Shown: positions 1-7,471, numbered from the stretch's first letter. The stretch is DNA of 16,265 nucleotides from an uncultured Collinsella sp. (GCA_900556205.1 USNX01000005.1:1-16265), one strand, 5' to 3'. Translations and numbers: made by a program. The notes: a model not told the origin generated them from the sequence alone.

Positions 1-573
1 CGCTACAACCCCGACAAGTCCGACGCCGTCAAGAACTGCTTTAATGAGTACGCCTCGCAGGAGGACATCGATGCCTATTTTGGGGTATGGGCCCAGATGT
101 TTAAGAAGGATCCCGAGTGCTATATTTCGGCGCTTATCAATAATTACTATGGCTATTTTTATCCGAGCGCGCGCGATGCCTGGGTCTACAGCACGGCGCG
201 CAGTGCCGAGATTATGGCGAAGCCCGATAACCTCAAGTACTTCGACTTCCATCCGGTCGATAGCAAGGTTGTGCGCTGGTGCGACCACCTGATCAACCTG
301 TATCGCGTGGCAGTACAACGCATCCCGTTTATCTCGCTCGCCATGAGCTCGGCCACCTATGTGTGGATCATGATCGCCGTGGTGGTCTACCTGCTGCGTC
401 GTCATTCATGGCGTGCGCTGGCGATCTGGGTGCCGCTGTTGGGCGTGCTCGCCGTGTGCCTGATTGGCCCGTGCAACGGCTCGACTTACATGCGCTACCT
501 GTATCCGGTCATCGCCTGCATGCCCTTCGCCATCGGCGCCACCGTCACCCGCAGCGACTTCCTCTGGTTCTAA
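1..573 (+). CDS. Membrane protein, C-terminal part only (possible DUF6020-type or glycosyltransferase-like)
   Basis: The reading frame is open from the first base and ends at TAA 571-573, giving 190 residues of a protein whose N-terminus lies outside the window. The first ~95 residues are polar and aromatic-rich and look like an extracytoplasmic loop. They are followed by hydrophobic segments at about 110-130 and 135-155 and a last one near 165-182. The arrangement, a soluble loop with Tyr/Trp/Asp between membrane helices and an RYLYP motif near the end, resembles large polytopic membrane proteins of cell-surface glycan assembly such as DUF6020 or glycosyltransferase-39-like proteins. That assignment is a guess, because the catalytic N-terminal part is missing. 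Base composition matches the neighbouring genes. It is a real gene end, not a shadow: hydrophobic segments are regular and codon use is typical. A weak 8-bp stem (575-582/600-607) follows the stop without a T-tract. Confidence 0.75.
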   Translation, partial: RYNPDKSDAVKNCFNEYASQEDIDAYFGVWAQMFKKDPECYISALINNYYGYFYPSARDAWVYSTARSAEIMAKPDNLKYFDFHPVDSKVVRWCDHLINLYRVAVQRIPFISLAMSSATYVWIMIAVVVYLLRRHSWRALAIWVPLLGVLAVCLIGPCNGSTYMRYLYPVIACMPFAIGATVTRSDFLWF

Positions 574-737
574 CTTGGTGCATTGAGGTCGGGTTTCTTT
601 GCACCAAAGGGGCCATCATCACGACGCCTTCATTTTGGGGTTTATCTCGCAGGCCAGTAGGTATATCATAACGACGTTTGTTTATATTGCCCGAGCATCT
701 GCGCTGGGCTTTAGGTCGAAACCGATAGGAGACACGT

Positions 738-1544
738 ATGTCCGGACACTCTAAGTGGGCCACAACCAAGCATCGTAAGGGCGCGCAGGACGCCAAGCGT
801 TCCGCCCTCTTCTCCAAGCTCAGCCGCAACATCACCGTTGCTGCCCGTCTCGGCGGTGACCCGCTGCCCGAGAACAACGCCAGCCTCGCCGCTGCCGTTG
901 CCAAGGCCAAGGCTCAGTCCATGCCTAAGGACAAGATCAAGTCCGCTATCGACAAGGCTTTTGGTTCGGGTGCCGACGCTGCCGTCTACGAGAACATCGT
1001 GTACGAGGGCTACGGTCCCGCCGGTGTCGCCGTCTACGTCGACTGCCTGACCGACAACCGCAACCGTACCGCCGCTGATGTCCGTTCCGCCTTCTCCCAC
1101 GCTGGTGGCAACCTGGGCACCTCCGGCTCCGTCGCCTTCCAGTTTGAGCGCAAGGGCCAGATCGTCGTCGCCAAGGAGATCCTGGACGAGAACGCCAAGA
1201 AGGAGACCATGATCGCCAACGGTGCTGCCGGTGACGAGGATGAGTTCATGATGGCCATCGCCGAGGCCGGTGGCGAGGACTACGAGGACGCCGGCGAGGA
1301 GTGGATCGTCTGGACTACTGCCAACGAGGTTATGGCTGTCTCCAAGGCGCTCGAGGAGCAGGGCGTCCAGGTCAAGGGTTCCGAGACCACCATGGTCCCG
1401 ACCACCCCGACCGAGGTCTCCGGCGCCGACGCCAAGAAGGTTCAGCGCCTCATCGACCGTCTTGAGGAGCTCGACGACGTCCAGGATGTTTACAGCACCA
1501 TGGACATGACCGACGAGGTCATCGCTGCCCTCGAGGAGGAGTAG
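738..1544 (+). CDS. yebC: YebC/PmpR (TACO1) family regulatory protein
   Basis: A 268-residue protein that opens with the family signature MSGHSKWATTKHRKGAQDAK followed by RSALFSKLSRNI. The middle has the conserved GYGPAGVAVYVDCLTDNRNRT-type stretch, and the end carries the RLIDRLEELDDVQDVY segment of the third domain. The family consists of DNA-binding transcriptional regulators in several bacteria and, from work on TACO1 and YebC, factors that help ribosomes translate proline-rich or stalling sequences. Cytoplasmic. Length is slightly above the usual ~240-250 residues, with an acidic insert-like segment near residues 155-185. The start is ATG 738, preceded by AGGAGA at 727-732. The gene stands alone, unlike many actinobacterial homologues that sit beside ruvC, and ends in a hairpin terminator at 1614-1655. 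Family assignment is secure; whether it acts on transcription or translation here is unknown. Confidence 0.95.
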   Translation: MSGHSKWATTKHRKGAQDAKRSALFSKLSRNITVAARLGGDPLPENNASLAAAVAKAKAQSMPKDKIKSAIDKAFGSGADAAVYENIVYEGYGPAGVAVYVDCLTDNRNRTAADVRSAFSHAGGNLGTSGSVAFQFERKGQIVVAKEILDENAKKETMIANGAAGDEDEFMMAIAEAGGEDYEDAGEEWIVWTTANEVMAVSKALEEQGVQVKGSETTMVPTTPTEVSGADAKKVQRLIDRLEELDDVQDVYSTMDMTDEVIAALEEE

Positions 1545-1613
1545 CGCCCGCACGGGTTAAGCCGTGTATATCTGGGCATAATGAAGCGAGCATGCAAGCC
1601 TCGTGGAATAGAT

Positions 1614-1655
1614 GAGCCGGATCCGCGTGCGTAGAGCACCGGACCCGGCTCTTTT
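1614..1655 (+). terminator. Rho-independent terminator after yebC
   Basis: GAGCCGGATCCG (1614-1625) pairs with CGGACCCGGCTC (1640-1651) with a single A-C mismatch. The loop is 14 nt and the stem is followed directly by TTTT. It lies about 70 bp past the yebC stop and before the AmaP-like gene. Confidence 0.8.
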
Positions 1656-1660
1656 ATAAT
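1655..1660 (+). promoter_or_regulatory. Possible -10 box (TATAAT) for the amaP-DUF2273-asp23 unit
   Basis: A perfect TATAAT overlaps the last T of the yebC terminator, about 50 bp upstream of the GTG start at 1711. No good -35 is seen 16-18 bp upstream, where the terminator stem lies. The hexamer could be chance in the AT-rich terminator tail, so the promoter is only suggested. Confidence 0.3.
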
Positions 1661-1710
1661 GATGCGAACCGTTCTGCATTTCGAGAGCCGAGATTTGAAG
1701 GGAGCGCCAC

Positions 1711-2256
1711 GTGCGCGTACTCAAACGAGCCCTAGCGATTGTGTATCTTGCCGCCGCCATCGTGGCGCTGGGTACGCTTGTCTGCCAGTTTTGGGGGGCG
1801 TATACGTATCGCTTTATGCTGCTGATGCGCGACCCCATGCCGCGCATTGTCGTGACGGCATGCGGCGGAGTTGTGGCGATCGGCGTGCTGGTAAGCTTTT
1901 TCCGCCTGATGTTTGCTCGTCGCGAGCCGTCCTGCGTGCATCCGGCGGGGGAGCGCAATATCGAGGTTACCCTTGCGGCGCTTTCTTCGTGCGCCAGGGC
2001 CGCTGCCGAGCGCGACGACCGCGTGATGGTCGAGCATGTCGAGGCCCGCGTCCAAGGTTCCGACGATTCGCACGTCCGATTTAAGGTCGAGGCTATCGCG
2101 CTTGACGATAAGGACGTGGCATCTCTGGCTACCGCGATGCAACAGCGCATCGAGGAAGCTTGCGACACCATGCTCGGCACGCCGGGTACGACCACGCGCG
2201 TTCGTTTTTTGCCGTCCAAGACTACCGTCCAGACCGTGGAGGTTTCCGGTGAGTGA
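1711..2256 (+). CDS. amaP: AmaP-like alkaline-shock membrane anchor protein
   Basis: A 181-residue protein with two hydrophobic helices near residues 7-30 and 45-68. They are joined by a short loop (RFMLLMRDPMPR) and followed by a cytoplasmic domain of about 110 residues with alternating beta/alpha character. This two-helix-plus-domain layout, directly upstream of a DUF2273 protein and an Asp23/Gls24 protein, is that of AmaP, the membrane anchor of Asp23 in Staphylococcus aureus. The start is GTG 1711 with an SD-like GAAGGGAG at about 1697-1704; no in-frame ATG gives the first membrane helix intact. The next gene starts inside its 3' end (8-bp overlap), so the two are translationally coupled. 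Identification depends mainly on context and topology, because AmaP sequences are poorly conserved. Expected role: holding Asp23-type protein at the membrane during envelope stress. Confidence 0.75.
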   Translation: MRVLKRALAIVYLAAAIVALGTLVCQFWGAYTYRFMLLMRDPMPRIVVTACGGVVAIGVLVSFFRLMFARREPSCVHPAGERNIEVTLAALSSCARAAAERDDRVMVEHVEARVQGSDDSHVRFKVEAIALDDKDVASLATAMQQRIEEACDTMLGTPGTTTRVRFLPSKTTVQTVEVSGE

Positions 2257-2626
2257 TACCAATCAAGATAAGACCGCTCGTACGCCGCGCCTGACGATTG
2301 ACCAGAGCGCCACGCCGGCGAGCGAACCTGTTGATTCCAAAGCAGAGGCAACCGAGTTACAAGACGCGGCAGCCGCGGATTTTGACGAGGCTATGGGTCT
2401 CATCAAGGGTACGGGCGCTGCCATCTGGAGCTATGCTGTGCGTCATCCCAACACCACGCTCGGCGCCGTCGCTGGCTTTATCCTCGCTGTGTTGGTACTC
2501 ACGTTGGGCCTGTGGGACACGCTCGTCATTGCATTCTTCGTGCTGATCGGCGCTGTAATCGGCCAAATTCGCGACGGCGAGAACGGGATCGTCAACTTCT
2601 TCGGCCGTCTGTTTAGCGGTCGCTAA
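2249..2626 (+). CDS. DUF2273-type small integral membrane protein
   Basis: The start is placed at GTG 2249, which has GGAGG at 2238-2242 six bases upstream and overlaps the preceding gene by 8 bp; the frame is open further upstream but only as out-of-frame shadow of that gene. The product has 125 residues. Residues 1-50 are polar and Asp/Glu/Thr-rich and probably disordered. Residues 65-85 and 88-108 are two closely spaced hydrophobic helices separated by a short GLWDT turn. The end, GQIRDGENGIVNFFGRLF, is an amphipathic tail typical of the DUF2273 family. These small proteins are found beside Asp23/Gls24 genes and are thought to be part of the same membrane assembly; their exact role is not established. 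The N-terminal polar extension is longer than in typical ~60-80 residue members. Confidence 0.8.
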   Translation: MSDTNQDKTARTPRLTIDQSATPASEPVDSKAEATELQDAAAADFDEAMGLIKGTGAAIWSYAVRHPNTTLGAVAGFILAVLVLTLGLWDTLVIAFFVLIGAVIGQIRDGENGIVNFFGRLFSGR

Positions 2627-2670
2627 TATGTATTCGACTGTCGCATCCGCGGCAGGCATAAGGAGGAACC

Positions 2671-3192
2671 ATGGCTTTTAATACGAAGGTCGATGTGGCC
2701 GATATCGAGCTCGAGGCAGACGAGACCGTCGCCGCCGAGGCCGAGGACGTAACGCTCGAGGACGAGGCGCTCGTCGAGGCCGAATCCGCCGACGATGCGG
2801 ACGAGGATGATGAGGAAGCGGACGAGTCCGAGGACTCGCTGACCTATTCCAATGGTGTAATCGAGAAGATCGTCGCCATGGCCACCCGCGAGGTGCCGCA
2901 CGTCCTGGGCATGAAGGGCAACCTCATGCACTTTGTGCAGGAGCAGTTCGGTGCCGAGAATCTGACCAAGGGCGTGACGGTCGAGGTCACCGACGACAAC
3001 CGCGTGGTCGTCAACATTTCCGTCATTATCGAGTACGGCGCCTACGCGCCCGCGATTTTCGACGACGTTAAGGCGCGCGTGACCGAGCGTCTGGCTGCGA
3101 TGACCGGCCTTGAGGTGGCAGGCGTCAACCTGCGCATCGAGGATGTCATCACCCCCGAGGAGTACGAGCACCGCACCAACCAGCACGAGTAA
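2671..3192 (+). CDS. Asp23/Gls24 family envelope-stress protein
   Basis: A 173-residue protein. Residues 1-55 are very acidic (runs of Glu, Asp and Ala) with almost no basic residues. Residues 56-165 form the Asp23 domain, with YSNGVIEKIVAMATREVPHV at its start, GVTVEVTDDNRVVVNISVII in the middle and EVAGVNLRIEDV near the end. Asp23 proteins are abundant membrane-associated proteins, anchored by AmaP, that protect the cell envelope under alkaline or envelope stress. The start ATG 2671 has a strong AGGAGG at 2661-2666. It is the last gene of the unit, 44 bp after the DUF2273 gene, and is followed by a strong hairpin at 3243-3280. The acidic N-terminal extension is an addition to the core domain; it may be disordered. 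Family assignment is firm. Confidence 0.93.
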   Translation: MAFNTKVDVADIELEADETVAAEAEDVTLEDEALVEAESADDADEDDEEADESEDSLTYSNGVIEKIVAMATREVPHVLGMKGNLMHFVQEQFGAENLTKGVTVEVTDDNRVVVNISVIIEYGAYAPAIFDDVKARVTERLAAMTGLEVAGVNLRIEDVITPEEYEHRTNQHE

Positions 3193-3242
3193 CCTACCAA
3201 ATAGGATGTTTATTTTGGCAGGTTTTATCTGCGAAAACGTCA

Positions 3243-3285
3243 AACGGCCGGTCGCACGGATGTATGTGCGGCCGGCCGTTATTTG
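3243..3285 (+). terminator. Terminator closing the asp23 unit
   Basis: A 15-bp stem, AACGGCCGGTCGCAC (3243-3257) against GTGCGGCCGGCCGTT (3266-3280), with one G-T wobble and an 8-nt loop. It is followed by the T-rich ATTTGT. Located about 50 bp past the stop. Confidence 0.85.
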
Positions 3286-3325
3286 TATGCCCCCGATGTA
3301 GGCATACCGCTCGTCTAACTAGGGG

Positions 3326-3353
3326 TTGCAATCGTCGCGTTCCGCGTTACCCT
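3326..3353 (+). promoter_or_regulatory. Putative SigA-type promoter for the YitT gene
   Basis: TTGCAA (3326-3331), 16 nt, then TACCCT (3348-3353). The -35 matches 4 of 6 and the -10 has the key TA...T positions. It lies after the asp23 terminator and about 44 bp before the YitT start. Confidence 0.45.
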
Positions 3354-3396
3354 AATGGGCGCATTGTTTCCAAATTGTTAACGAGGGGTTGCCGTA

Positions 3397-4419
3397 ATGG
3401 CTGACGAGCACGAAACAGAAAGCCAGGCATGGGCGATTGAGGCTGCCGCGGCAGAGGCGGCATCGCGAGCTGCCGAGGAGGTACATCGTCCTCCCGTGGT
3501 GCCGATGGAGTGCGTGGTCGATCGCACCGATATCGAGCGCGGCGAGCGTGCCGGCCAAAAGCGCAGCCAGGAGCCAGGCTTCCCGCGCTTTTTCGCCGAG
3601 CTCAATCTGGGCCTGATTCTTACGGCCTTTGCCATCGTTGCGTTTAAAACCCCTAATCACTTTGCTTTTGGCGGCACCTCGGGCGTGTCGGTTATTCTGT
3701 CCACGCTGTTCCCAACCCTGCCCGTCGGCGTCTTTATGTGGATTATCAACGCGGTTCTCGTCGTTTTGGGTTTTATCTTTTTGGAGCGCAAGGCAATCCT
3801 GTGGAGCGTCTTCGCCTCGTTTGCGCTGTCCGCCTATGTTTCGCTGTTTGAGCTCTTTATCCCGACCGATATCTCGATGACGGGCGATATGTGGCTCGAC
3901 CTGTGCTTTGCCGTGATTCTGCCGGCGCTCGGCAGTGCCATCGTCTTTGATATCGGCGCCTCGACGGGCGGCACGGACATCCTCGCCATGATCCTCAAAC
4001 GCCGCACCACGCTCGAGATTGGCCGCGCGCTGTTGCTGGTCGATATCGGCATCGTGACCATCGCGGCCTTTTTGTATGGCCCGCGTGTCGGTCTGTATTG
4101 CGTGCTTGGCCTGTTTGCTAAGACGCTTGTGGTCGACAAGGCCATCGAGAGCATTCATCTTCGTAAGGTCTGCACGGTCATTTGTTCCGAGCCCCTTAAG
4201 GTCGAGGAATTTATCGTCAAGCATCTTAACCGCACGGCGACCATCAGTCGCGGCTACGGTGCCTTCTCGGGCAAGTGCGTGACGGTGATTATGAGCGTGC
4301 TGAGCCGTCGCGAGGCCGTGCAACTGCGCCGCTATGCGCGCGAGGTCGATCCGGGTGCCTTTATCACGATTGTCGACAGCTCCGAGATCGTCGGCAAGGG
4401 TTTCCGCGGAACGAACTAG
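3397..4419 (+). CDS. YitT family membrane protein (DUF161 + DUF2179)
   Basis: A 340-residue protein. Residues 1-65 are a charged Ala/Glu-rich N-terminal extension. Residues ~68-240 hold about five or six membrane helices with YitT features: NHFAFGGTSGVSVIL in the first repeat and GASTGGTDILAMILKRR in the second, a Gly/Thr/Ser-rich repeat pair. Residues ~250-335 form a cytoplasmic DUF2179 domain (KVCTVICSEPLKVEEFIVKH, GYGAFSGKCVTVIMSVLSRR, DPGAFITIVDSSEIVGKGF). The family is widespread in Gram-positive bacteria and lacks an agreed substrate; DUF2179 is a small regulatory-looking domain. ATG 3397 is chosen because GAGGGG at 3383-3388 sits eight bases upstream. The N-terminal extension is longer than in the Bacillus proteins (~280 residues). 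It is a single-gene unit with its own likely promoter. Confidence 0.92.
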   Translation: MADEHETESQAWAIEAAAAEAASRAAEEVHRPPVVPMECVVDRTDIERGERAGQKRSQEPGFPRFFAELNLGLILTAFAIVAFKTPNHFAFGGTSGVSVILSTLFPTLPVGVFMWIINAVLVVLGFIFLERKAILWSVFASFALSAYVSLFELFIPTDISMTGDMWLDLCFAVILPALGSAIVFDIGASTGGTDILAMILKRRTTLEIGRALLLVDIGIVTIAAFLYGPRVGLYCVLGLFAKTLVVDKAIESIHLRKVCTVICSEPLKVEEFIVKHLNRTATISRGYGAFSGKCVTVIMSVLSRREAVQLRRYAREVDPGAFITIVDSSEIVGKGFRGTN

Positions 4420-4568
4420 CACAGACGTATTCAACGAACCGCCTGCTGGCGCCGTGTACCTTGCAAATCGGTCATCTTTGAGTATTTGACCCTACATTGG
4501 GCAATAATGATGCTAAAGACATCGTTTGCGATCCAAGTGATTCGTTCAAAATATGAAGGGATGATTCT

Positions 4569-5876
4569 ATGTTCTGCTCGCAGTGTGGCGCCCCCATGGG
4601 CGATAACGACAAGTTCTGCGGCGTGTGCGGTGCTCCTAATGCCGGTGCCGCTGGCCCCGCTCCCCAGGGACAGCCTCAGCCCCAGCAGTTTGTTCCGCAA
4701 CCGCCCGTGGCGAATGCGCCAAAGGGCTGTGTGGCTCAGGCGTTCCAAGATATGACCAAGACTCCGGGCGTGCTTCAGCGTGTATGCCAAATCGCGTTTT
4801 TGCCGGCGCTGATTTGCGTTGTGTCAGTGCTCGTGTTGTTTATTCCCGTTATTGGCGGCATTGCGGCTGCCATCGGCTTTTTGGCAGCTTGCATTGCGAG
4901 CGTGTGCGGTTCCGGCTTTGGCATCGAGTGGGGTCGCGATCTGTCGCTTAAGATCGATGACGGCATGGATCGTCCGCTGATGCGTTCCACGTCGTTTGGT
5001 CTCGGAGTCTTTTCGAGCGTTATTTCGGTCGTGCTCGAGGTTATCGCTGCCATTCCCGTTATCGGTGTAGTGCTTTCGCTGGTGGAGGGCGTGGTAATTG
5101 GCGCTGCGGGCTCGTATTCTTATTACGGTTCTTATGCGCTCGAGGCTGCGCTGTTTGGCTCGCTTGGCCTGCTTGTCCTGGCGCTAATTGCCTCGGCGAT
5201 TCTGGGTGTCTTCTTTAAGATGTTCGCCGACATCGCCGTGATGCACTTTGCGGTGACCGGGCGTGTCGAGAGCGCGTTTTCGCTCGATAAGGTCTGGGCG
5301 GCGTTTAAGCACAACAAGACCAAGCTGTTCTGTGCTTCGTTCCTTCCCGAGTTTTTGACGGGCCTGGTCGCCAACGTTGTCACATGGATCTTGACGGTCG
5401 TCTTTGGCGCCATTGCCTCTGTCGGTATGTATAGCTACTACTATCGTCCTACGGGTATTGAGGCAATTGTTACCGGCGGTGGCGTCACGCTCGCGCTGTT
5501 CTTGGTGCTGGTCGCTTTTGTCACCGTATTTCTTACGGTCTTTGGCAAGATGCTCAAGCACCGTGCCGTTGGCTATTGGGTTGCACGTTATGCAAGCGAG
5601 TGGGCCGACGAGGACAAGGACGACGTCCTGACTTTTGTATTGCCCTTCGAGAAGAAGTCCGCTCCCTCAGGTTACAGCGCTCCGGATGCTTCGCCGGCGC
5701 CTGCACCCGCTCCCGCGACCGAGTCTGAGCCGGCGCCCGAGTCTGAGACGGCATCTGAGCCCGAGCCTGCGCCTGAGCCTGCGCCTGAGCCTGAGCCGGC
5801 ACCTGCACCTGAGCCGGCACCTGCACCTGAGTCGGCGTCCGAGCCAAGCTCCGACGAGGAACCTCAGGACGAGTAG
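4569..5876 (+). CDS. Zinc-ribbon multi-pass membrane protein (DUF4013-like) with Pro/Glu/Ala tail
   Basis: A 435-residue protein in three parts. Residues 1-24 are a zinc ribbon with two CxxC knuckles (C3/C6 and C17/C20). A short Pro/Gln linker follows (about 25-50). Residues ~75-345 hold roughly six hydrophobic segments with Gly/Ala/Val-rich helices and Tyr-rich loops; this part resembles DUF4013-type proteins, which often carry an N-terminal zinc ribbon. Residues ~375-435 are a soluble tail of Pro, Glu, Ala and Ser encoded by tandem DNA repeats. The start is ATG 4569 with GAAGGGA at 4555-4561. It stands alone, separated by 149 bp from the YitT gene and ended by a hairpin at 5936. The function is unknown; zinc-ribbon membrane proteins of this kind are usually annotated only by domain. 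DUF4013 membership is a judgement from layout and could be wrong. Confidence 0.8.
   Translation: MFCSQCGAPMGDNDKFCGVCGAPNAGAAGPAPQGQPQPQQFVPQPPVANAPKGCVAQAFQDMTKTPGVLQRVCQIAFLPALICVVSVLVLFIPVIGGIAAAIGFLAACIASVCGSGFGIEWGRDLSLKIDDGMDRPLMRSTSFGLGVFSSVISVVLEVIAAIPVIGVVLSLVEGVVIGAAGSYSYYGSYALEAALFGSLGLLVLALIASAILGVFFKMFADIAVMHFAVTGRVESAFSLDKVWAAFKHNKTKLFCASFLPEFLTGLVANVVTWILTVVFGAIASVGMYSYYYRPTGIEAIVTGGGVTLALFLVLVAFVTVFLTVFGKMLKHRAVGYWVARYASEWADEDKDDVLTFVLPFEKKSAPSGYSAPDASPAPAPAPATESEPAPESETASEPEPAPEPAPEPEPAPAPEPAPAPESASEPSSDEEPQDE
5769..5828 (+). repeat. Tandem coding repeats in the Pro/Glu/Ala tail
   Basis: Two identical 12-mers, GCGCCTGAGCCT, at 5769-5780 and 5781-5792 are followed by two identical 18-mers, GAGCCGGCACCTGCACCT, at 5793-5810 and 5811-5828. 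All units are multiples of three, so changes in copy number would keep the frame. They encode the PEPAPA-type repeats of the membrane protein. Confidence 0.85.
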
Positions 5877-5881
5877 CCATG

Positions 5882-5925
5882 CCGTCTGCCATTTGGGGAC
5901 GGGGTAGAAATGGTAGAAATAGCGC
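5882..5925. repeat. Small stem-loop and duplicated GGTAGAAAT, possible REP-like sequence
   Basis: CCGTC (5882-5886) can pair with GACGG (5898-5902) across an 11-nt loop containing CCATTTGGG. It is followed by two copies of GGTAGAAAT three bases apart (5903-5922). The piece fills the gap between a stop codon and a terminator, the usual place for dispersed palindromic repeats. A single copy in this window cannot show that it is dispersed. Confidence 0.35.
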
Positions 5926-5935
5926 TTGAAGAATG

Positions 5936-5978
5936 AGCGGGGGCGGACGTTTCGATACGTCCGCCCCCGCTCTGCTTT
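5936..5978. terminator. Terminator hairpin between convergent genes
   Basis: A perfect 15-bp inverted repeat, AGCGGGGGCGGACGT (5936-5950) and ACGTCCGCCCCCGCT (5957-5971), with a 6-nt loop TTCGAT. CTGCTTT follows on the plus strand, and an AT-rich ATTCTT follows on the minus strand. It lies between the zinc-ribbon gene and the M20 gene and can serve both. Confidence 0.82.
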
Positions 5979-6007
5979 AGCCAGGCTGTTATGGATGGGT
6001 GTGACGA

Positions 6008-7471
6008 CTACTCGTCGTGCTTCTCCTCGCGGCGTGCAGCAGCGCGTGCGTCGTGGATGCCCTTGATCGCGGCATGGCGAGCCGTTCGGGCATCATGGAT
6101 GGCGTCGCGAGCCTCGGCGGTCGTCGCCTTGGCAGAGCGCAACTTGGCGGCCAGATCGGGGTTGGTTTCGGCGACCGCGGTAATCGCGGGGCCGTCGAGC
6201 TCCTCTTGCGTGGGCTCGGCCAAAAAGTCGATAGCATACTGGGCGGCCACCATGGAGCCCTTTGCCAGCACGGTCTCGTCGATCTTGTAGAAGCAGGAAT
6301 GCTGGGCGTACGTGGCGCCAATCTTGGGGTTGCGCGTACCTACAAAGGCGAGCACGCCCGGTACGCGACGCAGGTACTCCGAAAAATCCTCGCCCGAAAG
6401 CGTGCCGCAATAATGGCCTTGGCCGGTGGGGCCCAGGCACTTGATTACAGCCTGACGGCAGCGCTCGCTCGAGGCGGCGTCGTTTTCGACCTTGTAGTTG
6501 GCGATGGTGTAGTCGGTGAGCTCTGCCTCGGCGCCCAGAGCTGCCGCGGTATGCTCCACGATGCGGCGCATGAGCTCCGGCATTTCCTCGTGGGTCGAAT
6601 CGCCGTAGGTGCGCACTGTGCCGGCGAGGTAGGCCGTGCCGGCGATAACGTTGCGCGCGGTGCCGCCGTGTAGCTCGCCGACGGTGATGACGGCCGGCTC
6701 GTAGGGGCTGATTTCGCGCGAGACGATGGTCTGCAGGGCGTTGACAATTTCGGCGGCAACCATGACGGCGTCGTGACCTCGCTGGGGCATGGCGCCATGG
6801 CACGAGGTGCCGCGGACGTCGATGCGGAACCAGTCGGTATTGGCCATGCGCGGACCGGGCTCGCAGCTCACGGTGCCGGCGTCGACCTCACTCCAGATGT
6901 GCGCGGCGTAGGCGCCATCGACGCCGTCGAGCACACCCGTGCCGATCATGAGCTTAGCGCCCTGGCCGTTTTCCTCGCTGGGCTGGAATACGATGCGGAC
7001 TTCGCCGTGGATGTCGTCGGTCATATGGCGCAGGATTTGCAGCGTTCCGAGCATCATGGCGATATGGCAGTCGTGGCCGCAGGCGTGCATGCAGCCCTCG
7101 TTGACGCTGGCGAACTCCTCGCCGGTCTGCTCGGTGACGGGCAGGGCGTCGATGTCGGCGCGCAGCAGGATGCGGCGGCGTGGCGTGCCGTCCTCGCGGT
7201 AGGCATCCGGCGCGGTACCGCGAAGCGTTGCCACCAAGCCGGTCTTGAGCGGACGCTCGTAGGGGATATTCATGGCGTCGAGCTGGTTGGCGATGTCGGA
7301 GGTCGTGCGCTCCTCGGCAAGGCTCAGCTCCGGGTGCTTATGGAAGTGCCGGCGCTGCTTGATGATATATGGTTCAAACTCGGTAGCGATATCTTTGATG
7401 GCTGCGGTGACGTCGTCAGCCGCGCGAGCCTCGGTCGCCGCCATAATCTGCTGTGCCTTGGTCTTCGTCAT
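6008..7471 (-). CDS. M20D family amidohydrolase (hippurate/N-acyl-amino-acid hydrolase-like)
   Basis: A 487-residue protein. The start is ATG at 7469-7471, preceded on the minus strand by AAGGAG (plus 7482-7487) ten bases away; the frame stays open further upstream but only as a shadow of the divergent gene. Residues ~30-418 match the M20D peptidase fold: RRHFHKHPELS at 40-50, LLRADIDALPVTE at 102-114, the metal site GCMHACGHD with C131 and H133, then FQPSEENGQGA with the catalytic Glu, AAHIW, and AQHSC with the last metal His. Family members remove acyl groups from amino acids (hippurate, indole-acetyl-amino acids, N-acetyl-diaminopimelate, or aminobenzoyl-glutamate); the exact substrate cannot be read here. 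Cytoplasmic. Residues 419-487 are an unusual Ala/Arg/Glu-rich tail with two IHDAR repeats, beyond the usual ~390-400 residues. Divergent to the YtcJ-like gene, with 162 bp between the chosen starts. Confidence 0.9.
   Translation of the reverse strand: MTKTKAQQIMAATEARAADDVTAAIKDIATEFEPYIIKQRRHFHKHPELSLAEERTTSDIANQLDAMNIPYERPLKTGLVATLRGTAPDAYREDGTPRRRILLRADIDALPVTEQTGEEFASVNEGCMHACGHDCHIAMMLGTLQILRHMTDDIHGEVRIVFQPSEENGQGAKLMIGTGVLDGVDGAYAAHIWSEVDAGTVSCEPGPRMANTDWFRIDVRGTSCHGAMPQRGHDAVMVAAEIVNALQTIVSREISPYEPAVITVGELHGGTARNVIAGTAYLAGTVRTYGDSTHEEMPELMRRIVEHTAAALGAEAELTDYTIANYKVENDAASSERCRQAVIKCLGPTGQGHYCGTLSGEDFSEYLRRVPGVLAFVGTRNPKIGATYAQHSCFYKIDETVLAKGSMVAAQYAIDFLAEPTQEELDGPAITAVAETNPDLAAKLRSAKATTAEARDAIHDARTARHAAIKGIHDARAAARREEKHDE

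Noticed and set aside
711..1553. 280-codon open frame antisense to yebC
   Set aside because: Same codon-bias effect; no ribosome binding site and a low-complexity Gly/Leu/Asp/Val translation.
3352..4434. 360-codon open frame antisense to the YitT gene
   Set aside because: Charged Arg/Asp/His-rich translation with no fold; the plus-strand gene has clear membrane helices and family motifs.
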